Positions 12,301 to 20,339 of a DNA stretch of 64,000 nt are shown here, in pieces (position 1 is the stretch's first letter; each line of letters begins with the position of its first letter). The notes below the pieces were generated by a model, which saw nothing but the letters and a program-made list of their open reading frames with translations, had not been told where the DNA came from and did not search any database. Location: NCBI GenBank assembly GCA_916613615.1, contig OU744725.1:52199575-52263574 (forward strand). Direction: 5' to 3'. The translations under genes and the position numbers were made by a program. This DNA comes from Steromphala cineraria (taxonomy: Eukaryota > Mollusca > Gastropoda > Trochida > Trochidae).

Positions 12301-14055
12301 GGGTAGGCTGTTGCCGACCCTGCACGTGCATCACCTCTCAGACACTCTGTGTTCCAGGAGTAGGGCTCTATACCGAGGCGCGGTATACCGGGGGCTGGTC
12401 CCGCTTGGGACCCCCAACCCGCCCGACCCATCTGGGTTTGAATCTCATCAAGGGACAGTCGGGAAACTAAATCATCCACACGGTCCTGAAAACACACAAA
12501 AAAATGTCCTCGAATAACAATCCTTTTGATTAATTTTTCGTTTTTGTGCATGTGCACCTCGTCAATGATTTGGGCGATCGCGAAATAATGACCAATCAAA
12601 TAAGTTTGAACCTGTAAAATCAGGAGAAATCATAACCTCATCCTCGGTTTTCCGGGGCTGGATGTTCTGATGCTTTGCACTATATCACCCCTGGGTACAT
12701 TACAGTTTTTCTTATGAATAGTCCCTGGGGTGATATGTGTCGGACTTCGTATCAGGTTAAATGTATATTGTCAAATATTGGTTTCAGTGCAATATGGTCG
12801 AAGCAGGAAATACAAAAGGATTTTCTTCCAGTTATAAAACGAAGAATTAATGATCAGGCCATTCAGTTAATTTTCAGCCAATTATCGTATTCATCAAAAT
12901 GTTATTTTTATAATAATATCATTCATCAATGTTCGCTTCAATATTACTTATGTAAATCAATTCCATATCTTTACAGGAAATATTTATCCAAATTTCGACT
13001 GAGCTCCCATAACTTGATGATAGAAACGGGAAGATATAATAAACTTGATCGTTTCGATCGTAAATGTCCAATGTGCAAAGATGACATTGAAGATGAATTG
13101 CATTTCATATTTAAATGTCCATCGTATCTTAATTATAGAAAACTGTATATAAAGCCATACTATTACAAATGTCCATCAGTAATGAAACTTATCCAACTTT
13201 TTAGTGCAAACAATACAAAAATATTATGTAACTTAGGTAAATATTTATACAAGGCAAGTATGTTGAGAAATAACTTAATTAACACAAATTAATGTATTTT
13301 GTACATCCTCCTTCATTATAAGTTATTTATTATCAACCTATTGTCACTATGTTCCAATTATACAACCTGTACCAATACCGTTATTATTATGTACCAATTA
13401 TCTGTAAAGATAAAGGTAATAAAAGAATCTGAATCTGTAACATTGAGCTTTGGGTAACAGAGGGTGCCATTAAATGTAAATGATCATATTTTGACAGCAA
13501 ATGGCAAATAAAACGTACCTTAATTACTAACAACATATCTTGACAACAAGAGACATACTTAGAAACGGATATCATAATCTGCTTACTTAGACTATTTTGT
13601 GATGATTTAAACAGGATAACAGAAATAATTTTCGATTTCAAATGTAGAAGTTCTTTGCTGTAATCTGACGCTCTGTATAAACTATTAGTAACAAAGCTTG
13701 GAATCAAGTGCAGTATAATCTAAAAACTAAGGTTTCACTGTAATATTTGTGTAAATATAAATTGTGGAAAAAGATACGTCATCCTTGTTATATGAGGGAT
13801 TATCGAACTGGAGATAAATCCGAAACCAAAACACCTAACAACTACGTTCACTAGTACTTATTTTTATAATACGATTTACATGACACGGGTTACCTTTACC
13901 TATATAGAACGAGGCTTATAGCAACCACGTTTATCTCAATTGTTAGATATTCTGCAACACTTTTGACTTACGTTCCAACTCAAAGATGTGTCGAGAAACT
14001 TGAAGGCGCCTTCAGTTAAGGTCAAGGTCACCACCAGCACCCATATTGGAAACAT
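133..14055 (-). CDS. Secreted GH3 beta-xylosidase-like enzyme, 12 exons, 3' end missing
   Basis: Glycoside hydrolase family 3; by family resemblance it should cleave terminal beta-linked xylose (or arabinose) from plant-type oligosaccharides outside the cell, a digestive role in a mollusc. I joined exons 14055-13972, 12485-12271, 11610-11451, 11004-10834, 6386-6295, 4914-4688, 4253-4006, 3484-3262, 2657-2568, 2245-2031, 1095-892 and 310-133. All have GT/AG borders and matching phases, with no stop or frameshift over 2,107 nt (702 residues plus one base). Order: signal peptide, GH3 N-terminal barrel with RDPRWGRNQETYGEDP, CKHFNVHGGPE and the nucleophile motif VVSDQGAIE (Asp about 271), GH3 C-terminal domain from KAAVVGP, then a fibronectin-III-like domain around PLYPFGYGLSYTTFSYS. 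Family members are about 750 residues, so one small C-terminal exon should lie left of position 1. The exact substrate cannot be read from sequence. The gene looks intact, not a pseudogene. Confidence 0.92.
892..1095 (-). CDS. GH3 gene exon 11: start of Fn3-like domain
   Basis: Residues 576-643, 68 whole codons. It includes MEGRTYRYYDNDPLYPFGYG followed by LSYTTFSYS, the signature that links the GH3 C domain to its fibronectin-III-like domain, and then a beta-strand pattern DDVTVQVRVDNTG. Acceptor TCCACAG; donor GTAAGT. Confidence 0.93.
1163..1605. mobile_element. Palindromic MITE-like element, copy 1
   Basis: Inverted arms start GCAAAGCCTAAAACGCCAGT (1363 on) and end with the reverse complement near 1600, around a ~100-bp centre containing CTGATATCAGCGACC. 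A second partial arm lies at 1167-1240. A ~100-bp left extension at 1255-1345 is shared with the copy near 7.9 kb. Confidence 0.75.
2031..2245 (-). CDS. GH3 gene exon 10
   Basis: Residues 504-575 (TKSNIPIVLLLFNAGPVDIV; then AILELFYPAQANGKALLNVL; then GARLPFTWYKDL). The FYPAQ..G.AL.NVL..G...PGARLPFTWY pattern is typical of the GH3 C-terminal alpha/beta domain. Acceptor ATTTCAG; donor GTATGT, phase 0. Confidence 0.9.
2568..2657 (-). CDS. GH3 gene exon 9: likely acid/base residue
   Basis: Residues 474-503 plus one base (QKIEDEFVDRPTLDLPAGQQ then KLLSDVISN). IEDEFVDR matches the ExExxDR motif of GH3 xylosidases, so the second Glu (about 480) is the candidate general acid/base. Shortest internal exon but one. 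Acceptor GTTCAG; donor GTAAGT. Confidence 0.88.
2782..3135. mobile_element. Terminal-inverted-repeat element in GH3 intron 8
   Basis: Left end CATTCTCTCCTCACAGAGGC and right end GCCTCTGTGGTGAGAGAATG are inverted repeats that extend ~60 bp through CTTTGATCAAGCCTCTGTTCC. The ~230-bp centre holds GAATCATGGCAACGGCATTG. A non-autonomous DNA transposon is the likely identity. Confidence 0.7.
3262..3484 (-). CDS. GH3 gene exon 8
   Basis: Residues 400-473 plus one base. It opens VVGPFTYQGRAVFGSYAP, so the junction reads KAAVVGP, a GH3 C-domain hallmark, and ends DAEIVFVCLGSG. Acceptor TTTGTAG; donor GTAAGT. Confidence 0.92.
4006..4253 (-). CDS. GH3 gene exon 7
   Basis: Residues 317-399 (ADAVKQGKLNETDVRARVKE, then LFYVRMRLGEFDPPEMNPYS, then SKSFVLLKNRNSFLPL). 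These are the linker and the start of the GH3 C-terminal domain. The acceptor TTGGCAG is preceded by a weak pyrimidine tract. The donor is GTTAGT, phase 0. Confidence 0.9.
4688..4914 (-). CDS. GH3 gene exon 6: catalytic nucleophile
   Basis: Residues 241-316 and the first base of 317. It reads LNGIPACAHKELLTDILRTE, then WGFKGYVVSDQGAIE, where the Asp of VVSD (about residue 271) is the expected nucleophile, then AGCNLELSQ. The donor was set at ATCG/GTAACA because this alone gives the family-like junction FFYI-A-DAVKQGK with exon 7. An upstream possible donor at AACCTC/GTTAAA breaks the frame. Confidence 0.88.
6295..6386 (-). CDS. GH3 gene exon 5
   Basis: Residues 211-240 and two bases of Arg 241 (VSTRDWRMTFLPAFRACVQA through LMCSYN). 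The motif S(M/L)MCSYN precedes the nucleophile loop in GH3 enzymes. Acceptor CTTCCAG, donor GTAGAA. It lies 4.4 kb from exon 4; that intron contains a MITE-like palindrome and a hairpin element. Confidence 0.92.
7857..8205. mobile_element. Palindromic MITE-like element, copy 2
   Basis: Same family as at 1.16-1.6 kb, including the left extension (7857-7960) with CTATGCAACATTTATAAGG. The left arm starts at about 7984. The right arm is cut short after CTGACAGTTCAGAAAC. It lies in GH3 intron 4. Confidence 0.72.
9240..9530. repeat. Inverted repeat with GCGTGCAGCACGTGCA arms
   Basis: The string AGCGTGCAGCACGTGCA at about 9258-9274 recurs as its reverse complement at about 9493-9512. Flanking bases CGCG and GCGGGT also match in inverted orientation. 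The arms are ~40-70 bp with a ~190-bp loop. It resembles the ends of a small foldback element. The GC-rich arms stand out in AT-rich intron DNA. Confidence 0.55.
10290..10725 (+). mobile_element. 5'-truncated LINE tail in GH3 intron 4
   Basis: The plus strand encodes ERISKLCNANAVGDEFHYLF followed by VCEALVQRN up to a stop at 10600. This matches the cysteine/histidine motif (CxxC...DEFHYLFxC) at the C-terminus of non-LTR retrotransposon polyproteins. About 120 bp of 3' untranslated sequence follows. It is fused on its left to the third copy of the exon-4 donor segment, so a recombination or insertion took place there. Confidence 0.7.
10308..10858 (-). repeat. Triplicated exon-4 end and splice donor
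   Basis: Three copies of a ~70-bp segment that spans the last ~25 coding bases of exon 4, its donor site and the start of the intron. The functional copy is 10804-10858. A decayed copy sits at 10733-10795, in which the donor reads GCCA/GTGTAC. A third at 10308-10375 is joined directly to LINE sequence. All three keep the plus-strand string TTGAATCTG or CTGAATCTG and a poly-A-rich flank. Confidence 0.75.
10834..11004 (-). CDS. GH3 gene exon 4
   Basis: Residues 154-210, 57 whole codons. It starts ETYGEDPYLTGEIAAAYVKG and contains CKHFNVHGGPE with the Lys-His pair (about 189-190) that lines the active site in GH3. Acceptor CCTAG, donor GTACGT. The last ~25 coding bases and the donor are also present as decayed copies further along the same intron. 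Confidence 0.92.
11451..11610 (-). CDS. GH3 gene exon 3
   Basis: Completes Asp 100 and runs to residue 153 (TDLVARMAKAVSNEVRDKY through CFSPVINIMRDPRWGRNQ). RDPRWGRNQ is a substrate-site signature of the family and continues into ETYGEDP of exon 4. Acceptor TATACAG, donor GTGATT, ending in phase 0. Confidence 0.93.
12271..12485 (-). CDS. GH3 gene exon 2
   Basis: Residues 29-99 plus two bases of codon 100. It carries DRVDDLVSRLSLDEI, then PGIPRLGIEPYSWNTECLRG and ATAYPQSIGLAATW, the standard opening of GH3 beta-xylosidases. Acceptor TTTTCAG; donor GTAAGA. Confidence 0.92.
12675..13440 (+). mobile_element. 5'-truncated LINE, C-terminal ORF end, in GH3 intron 1
   Basis: An open frame to 13292 includes RKCPMCKDDIEDELHFIFKC, the CxxC...DELHFIFxC zinc-knuckle-like end of a non-LTR retrotransposon polymerase ORF. 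About 150 bp of 3' tail follows and ends in GAATCTGAATCTG, a short repeated tail as expected for LINE 3' ends. The reverse transcriptase core is missing. Orientation is opposite to the host gene. Confidence 0.72.
13972..14055 (-). CDS. GH3 gene exon 1: start codon and signal peptide
   Basis: Residues 1-28. It begins MFPIWVLVVTLTLTEGAFKF: a short hydrophobic stretch ending near Gly-Ala, typical of a cleaved signal peptide, so the enzyme is predicted to be secreted. The donor is GTAAGT, phase 0. The Met was chosen because it opens the hydrophobic stretch and the exon joins in frame to exon 2 (SLSWN followed by DRVDDLVSRL). Confidence 0.85.
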
Positions 14056-14219
14056 GTCACTAGATGTATATCATGTACTACACAGAAGGAAGACAGGCGC
14101 TACTCTTCAACGCTGTCTTAATCTTATCTCTACATAATCTCACTGACCTTGACCATTCAGTCAGCCTTGCACGCTTTTCAACACCTGGCATGTTACCATG
14201 AATAAAAAAACATCACGAA

Positions 14220-14262
14220 GTAACCTAACCTATTGTTGTTTGCTACATATATATACCATTTG
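14220..14262 (-). promoter_or_regulatory. Possible core promoter of the GH3 gene
   Basis: On the minus strand a TATA-like GTATATATATG (14256-14246) lies about 190 bases upstream of the predicted start codon. It is the best core-promoter candidate upstream of exon 1, but AT-rich DNA makes such matches common and no start site can be confirmed. Confidence 0.25.
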
Positions 14263-14703
14263 GATATATACTTGGTTATAGACTTTATCAAATGTCCGAA
14301 AATTATGAAATGATGCTTTTTTTCAAACGTTCTGTTGCTTTTTCATTCACTCTGATTGAATCTAATACGCATTGTGAAGATGTACTATCCGATAATATAC
14401 GCTTCGGTGAAGGGCATAAAGATATTTCGCGATCTTTAGCAACGGTTTCCGACTTCAGCATACCTGTTGCGATTTCTCACGCTTTGATACGTTCATAAGG
14501 ATTGGTCACCTTCTGTTATCCTTGATCTGGCGGTGAAAACACGAGTCACACGATCGAGGAGGCAATTCCAAGCATTTTGTGTCTTTATCCGATGATTCCA
14601 AGAGGGAACAGGGAAACATTAATTGAATGTATTTATACCTGCCGAATATGTTAACAAACTTTCTCCCGACGACAGCAATGTCGTTTGACAGTGTGACACA
14701 ATT

Positions 14704-15035
14704 TTTTGGGGAATATAAGGTGATGTCAGGTAATTGAAAATAAATGGTTCCAATCTAAAGACAATGTATATAAACTAAATGAAGCAGTTATAAATCAAAT
14801 ATATAATGTAAAGTAAGCCATGCGATTCCTTTTCTTACACAAAATGAATTAAAGGTGTTCACACAAAAATGGCTGTCAATGGATTTTATGATTTGTTCTC
14901 TGCTTATGGATGTTTGGTTTGTGTAATGAGATTTTTGACACTATCAAAGCAATACATTTAGCATTAACGTACAATAATCACTGAAAAATTGAAAATATAA
15001 ATTGTCCAAAAAACGTGCTACTGCCCCTTTAAATG
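14704..15035 (+). mobile_element. TTAA-flanked MITE family A, copy 1 (left end lost)
   Basis: Retains the family centre (ATTAAAGGTGTTCACAC, a variant of ATGGCCGCCAATGGATTTTA) and the right end ACGTGCTACTGCCCCTTTAA. The left terminal ~20 bp are missing. Upstream of the GH3 start. Confidence 0.8.
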
Positions 15036-15939
15036 CACTATATATAGTGTCTAAATCGATATGCAATGAAGGCGATCGTAAGAAAATCATACTAGAGCGC
15101 AAAATACAACTGTGACAAAGGTGAAGGTAAAACGCCGGGATTCGAATATCTTTATTGCGTTTTTCTTTACGTTCAAATACACTGAATCTCTGTCCCAATT
15201 CTCAGGCAGTTCGACCATCAGAAACGATCACTAAAAATCGGCATCAACGTTGAAAAATATCAAACATGTTTAATTTTTGCCACGGTTATAAAGCTGACTG
15301 ACGATGACTTGTGATCATCACGCTTCACAAGATGAGTAACGAGTTTTTAAATATATTGTTTCGTGGCTTAATCGTGATCTGGTGTAAAAGTAGGATAAGG
15401 GAAATTTACTGCAATATCAAAGGCACCTTTCATAACCAATGTCTATTAACGCTTTGATACATACATACGCTGGTATGCCATAGTGCATAAATGACTTCTT
15501 TTACCAATATTTTGACACGTATATACGTGTATATGTATATGCCTTTAATTGCAATATGAGTTAAAAAAAATTATTTTTATTTTTTACAATATGAATAGAA
15601 ACAATAGTATAGGATGTCGGCATCACTTTTAGTGATGATTCATAAGGGTGAATGAATACTGAAAATGACAAGTTAACTAGTCTTGTGTTTAGAGCATTTG
15701 GGAATCCATGATAAGATTTTTTTCAAAAAATCTTCTTAGAGATAAGGAACTCAATTTGCGTTTCAATCAAGTTGTACCGTTTAATTCGACATTGCCTAAC
15801 TTACATTACTTGAAACCTTGAAATAATGTTCTAATATATAGTTCAATCAACCCTTTAGCCATTTGTTCTCGTGTTATTTACATATTCTCCTTATCTTTGG
15901 TCGTACGGCGATCTAAAAGCGTGCAAAAGATTAAGTAAA

Positions 15940-16095
15940 AAGATACCGTGACAAAGTTGAAGAGGAAATGAATTGGATTTGTTAAGATTCGGAAGTTTTT
16001 GATGACCTTGCAACGAAAGATCAAATGCAAAGATACAGTGACAAAGTTGAAGAGGAAATGATTTTGATGTATTAAGATGCAGCAGTTTAAGGTAC
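15940..16095. repeat. Two-copy tandem repeat of ~91 bp
   Basis: The string GTGACAAAGTTGAAGAGGAA occurs at about 15,948 and again at about 16,038, with similar sequence after each. It creates open frames on the minus strand without being a recognisable gene. Confidence 0.7.
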
Positions 16096-17087
16096 ACGTA
16101 CATGTAACCAAGCTTCACCTCAAACTGTATGTTTTTCACTTAATAAACTTTTGTTTATTAAAGAACACAAAGTCAGGCTTTGTTGATAATTCAGGTCAAT
16201 AAGGAAGATTATTTTACGTTTCGACATATAGATGTCGTTTCAAGCAAGTGATCAACGATATAAAGATCTATGTCGCAACGTCGCTTTCAAAGAACAAAGA
16301 AGTTGATTATCCATAGAATAAACTTCTTTATTGATCATCACACCAACTTCTAGAATGCCAATCAAACACGATAATTCAGGTATCAAATGAAAACAAACTC
16401 TGAGAAAGTATTATAGATATGACACACTGAAACAGTTTACAAGAGACTGACCGTCTCGACTATAGGGGATTTAATGCATCAACGTCAAATACTGTTGATT
16501 GCATTTAAGAATAGACTTTTGTTTGTTCTGGAGGAATTTCTTATTTAATGTAATCAAGGGACAGAGAAAGTAATTACGTTGAACTCCCTCTTTAATCAAA
16601 CTCATTGAAGCGCCCAAAAATATCCCTTTCTTCCAGTATGAAAGCTTTGTGTCTCACCTCCAAAGTGCAATCAACTTTTTTGCATTCAAAGATTGGATTA
16701 TCGCAGTGTTCCATCATAGCTTCAAGGGTGTACATCATGTATGTATCATGGCAGGTTAATTATGAAAAGAACAAATTCTGCATTACCAATAAATATGTTA
16801 AGGTTTTACAGCGTTGAATGAAGTGGCGAACCGAATGACAGATTTCAAGTAAATTAGATTTAGATTAGATTTAAAACAATTACAATATATAGTATCGTCG
16901 AATTTTATTATCGTGTTTCGCACATAGTTTATTATTACTATCATTTTGAGTACGAGTAAAATTGTAGTTTACGTTTAATGAGGTCTTTCTCTCGCCTTGA
17001 ATAGAAATAATTATAGTGTTAAAACTGATTTCTCCAAAAATCTACTAAAGACATATAATATGTCTTCCAAATGTATTACTCTCATAA

Positions 17088-18740
17088 GCCCTGTTTATAC
17101 GGCGAGCGTTTGCAAATGAGTAAGTCATTACACATATGCAAATTTGCTCATATGAGTAAAATTCGCCGTATGGGCGCATTTGCACATATGTAAATTTTAC
17201 TACCGTAAGTAAATTTTTCACTACCGTAAGCAAATTTGCACCTAGTCAGGGGCAGGTGTAAATGCCATACTACCGTGAGTAAATGTCGAATCTTTTACTA
17301 CCCTAAGTAAATATCGTTGTATGAACGTGTAGCAACTTTGCTCAGGGTTAGCAAATTTCTTTTTTTTTATTCCTGGAAAAGTGTACAGCATGAATAGGGA
17401 ATGGTAACTATGGATAGTATACAGTAATACATTACCAGGATTTACCCCCCTAAAAACAGTGTAAAAAACAACAACAAAAATAACCTAGAGCATTCACACA
17501 CATTCATACACACTTCACACAGGCTAGAAGCTATGTAGACAATTTTTGTAGAATGAAATTAGAGAAGATTTTCATTTAAAAAAAATTCTGATAGAATTCG
17601 ATTTATTATGATTTGCAAAAGTGTCATTTATTTCTATCTGATAGTAGAATTTCACCTTGTTTTGAAAATGTTTAATGTATGGTAGAATATTTTGCATTTT
17701 ACATCTATATATGTGGAATTTAGCTAGTAAAAGTATCAAATCCAATATATTATCACTTTTAAAATCTGGAGAATATCCAAAAAGGATTAAGTCTACAGTA
17801 AGATCTTTATTACGTGCATGTTGGCACTTTGATTCAATCCATTCCGAAAATTTGTCCCAAAACGTTTTGCTTCCCGTACAGTCCAAAAAAAGACCTTTTA
17901 TAGTTTCTGGTCCAGCCTTGCAAAAAGTACATAAATTATTGTAAACAATGTGTATCTTAATTAAGAATGTATAAACAGGTAGTAGTGCTTCAACAAAAAG
18001 GCTTGGTCAGTTTACAGTGATTAAGAGTTGTTCTTCCCATTTTTCAATGGCTTACAGATTATCCTCAGTTCGAGTTATGACATAAAAGTATTTCTTTGAA
18101 CCTTTTTTGCAAGCAAAGAGATTACTTATAGAAATATTTGTATCATTTGTTATTTCCAAGTTTGAATCCTCTTTAATACCCAATTGTGTCGGGTATTTAT
18201 TCACTGATCTTATCATTCCATAAAATTCCAGGAAGTTATATTGAAGTTAGTCAATTTCGCCTTAATCTTACAACAACCCTTTTGAAAGAGCTTTGTCGCA
18301 ATTGCAACGTTTTTTCAATATCTAGGGGCTTTTCCATTGTGTGAGCTGAAGGCGATAGTTCGTCTTTTAGTTTCTCACAAGTAATATGCATAGTTTCTCT
18401 CCTCATTCAGAAGCCACTCTGAATCATTAAAATGTTTCAAAACATTATCTTCAAACCACTTGCTTGATCGCAGCTTTCTTCGACATTCCCTAAATTTGGC
18501 CAAGCTAAATATTAGACAAGCACTAACGTAAAATGGATATTTACTGTGTCTCCAGAAAGTTTCCAGTCTTACCCTCTCCATGATTATTGGTAAATGATAT
18601 GTATCGTAAGCACTGAAGACCCAACTGCTTAGGCGACATAAAACCCCTATGAACGCATAGCAAAAATACTTTTACACACGTGTGTATATATACTACCCTG
18701 AGCAAATTAGCTCATATGCAAAGGTCGCCGTATAACGTAT
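17088..18740. mobile_element. Transposon-like segment with ACTACCGTAAGTAAAT repeats
   Basis: Ends TTATACGGCGAGCGTTTGCA (17,095 on) and, inverted, TTATACGGCGACCTTTGCAT (18,733 back). Inside the left end, ACTACC(G/C)T(A/G)AG(T/C)AAAT occurs at least four times between 17,200 and 17,330, and once near the right end (18,693). Such subterminal repeats are typical of transposase-binding sites in DNA transposons. The interior holds a LINE remnant. Confidence 0.6.
17572..18600 (-). mobile_element. Degenerate LINE ORF end inside the transposon-like segment
   Basis: Minus-strand translation shows VYNNLCTFCKAGPETIKGLF followed by LDCTGSKTFWDKFSEWI and ILLLAKFHIYRCK, the CxxC...C end of a non-LTR retrotransposon ORF. 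Upstream, frames broken by stops give KYPFYVSACLIFSLAKFREC and IEKWEEQL, plausible earlier parts of the same ORF. Several stops make it inactive. Confidence 0.65.
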
Positions 18741-19787
18741 TTAATGATTTCACGTAAAATATATTATAAATGTTTCTTTAATTTTAAGATAAGCCGTAAA
18801 CATCAGACTTTTATGTTAAAATGGAGGCAAGGTGGATAACTCCTCAGTTAATTTTAGGGTATATTCAATAGCATTGCAAGTCATAAGTTAAATCGTTTCC
18901 AAAGGTACTCATGGATATAGAAAACATGGTTTTGGGCGTGCAGTTTTATGTTACTCAACGAATAAGTTTTACTTCTACATGTGTTGAAATAACTATTTTT
19001 TTCACAACAAGACCTAGTGATGCATAATAATATATTTCTTCAAACATTAGAATATTTGCCACCCAGAGACATGATATAGACAATGTCAATGCGAGATTTA
19101 ACAAACCTGAAAAGCAATTTGCACGGGATGCACGTGCCGTGTCACAACAGCTGTGAAATTGACATCAAATCCAACGAACGAACAGGAGCTTAATTCAGTT
19201 TAAGACTGAATGACAAACGTGTTTATTAAAATCGTTGTATGTTTTAATGTCACCAGATGTTTAACTTTTAGAGAACAATTATTAATAAATATCTACAGTT
19301 TCCGTGACAGTATTGAAATAAACAGTTATTAAACATTCTAATTTTTGGATCAGAAACATACATTTCAATGTTTACTCTCCTGTAAATCTAAAAAAAAAAT
19401 TATTGAAAAAAAACGACTATTAAGCATTAAAATTTCAACTCTGTACCATGTTAAGAATATGTATGTCAGTGTATTACAACATGTAGTTACATTGCTTTTT
19501 CGCTATTCACTCCGTAAACCGCAAGCGTGTGGGGGTAATGACCCGATGAACGATTTGAAAGGCAGTGTTTAGCGAATGAAATGCTCAATCTAATATATTT
19601 TACGTAAATAATTGAAACTTCTTTGAGATGTTAAGAGTAAAACATTTTGAAGAGGGGAAAATCAGTTTTGACACACCAAAATTATTTATATTCCATTCGA
19701 GAGAAAGTCGTTCGCAACCTTTGCTCACGCCGTTCGCACATAGGGAAAACTAGTAACTTTCCTTTGAATCTATTCATAACATGTTGA
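18741..19787. other. Intergenic stretch with nothing recognised
   Basis: AT-rich. A small GC-rich patch with GCACGGGATGCACGTGCCGT near 19,120 recalls the arms at 9.25 and 9.5 kb. No coding signal. Confidence 0.5.
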
Positions 19788-20072
19788 CCTAGCCGCTGTT
19801 TGAATTAGGCGAGCTTATGAGTTAGAAACGGAGAAGTCTGATTGGCTTCAAGTTAGTTATGCAATCAGCGACGCTGTTCAAAATTTATCATTTTGACTAC
19901 TGAATCATGGCAACGGCATTGATGAGAACCACCATTCCATTCGAGAGTTTTTATAAGCTTTTTTTCTCAAATGATCTATGATGTAAAATTGCCGCTTTGG
20001 GAAAGTGTCAGGGATTCGGTCTTGTTCAAACAGAGGTTGGATCGGCATTCTAAGACTCGATCTAGCTCTGTG
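19788..20072. mobile_element. Second, decayed copy of the GAATCATGGCAACGGCATTG element
   Basis: Shares the internal block GCAATCAGCGACGCTG...GAATCATGGCAACGGCATTG with the element at 2.78-3.13 kb and has degraded ends (CTAGCTCTGTGGAAGC on the right). A third remnant of only the left arm lies at 23464-23530. Confidence 0.6.
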
Positions 20073-20076
20073 GAAG

Positions 20077-20335
20077 CATCTTCCTACGCAAAGCCTATAA
20101 CGCCAGTTTCCGAAGTGTCAGTTTTATGCCTTGCTGCCGACCCTTGAGTTTTTTGTGCTTGCTCTGTAGCTTACTATTAGAGAAAGCAATAGTCCAATCA
20201 GAAAGTAACTGGAGGTTGCTAACAATCGCCTGTAGGGGCGCTGATATAAGCCCAGAAAACTCAAGAGTATGCAGCAAGGCACAGAACTGACAGTTCCGAA
20301 ACTTGCGTTTTGGGCTCTGCGCAGGAAGATGTTAT
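20077..20335. mobile_element. Palindromic MITE-like element, copy 3
   Basis: Clean copy bounded by CATCTTCCTACGCAAAGCC and its near reverse complement GCGCAGGAAGATG. The centre is inverted compared with copies 1 and 2, meaning the whole element sits in the other orientation. No left extension is present, so these arms are probably the true ends. Confidence 0.75.
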
Positions 20336-20339
20336 GGAA

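Noticed and set aside
12661..12750. Short similarity GATGCTTTGCACTATATCACC to GATGCTTTACACTATATCACC at about 1,877
   Set aside because: Only ~30 bp; likely a fragment of a dispersed repeat, without enough sequence to define an element.
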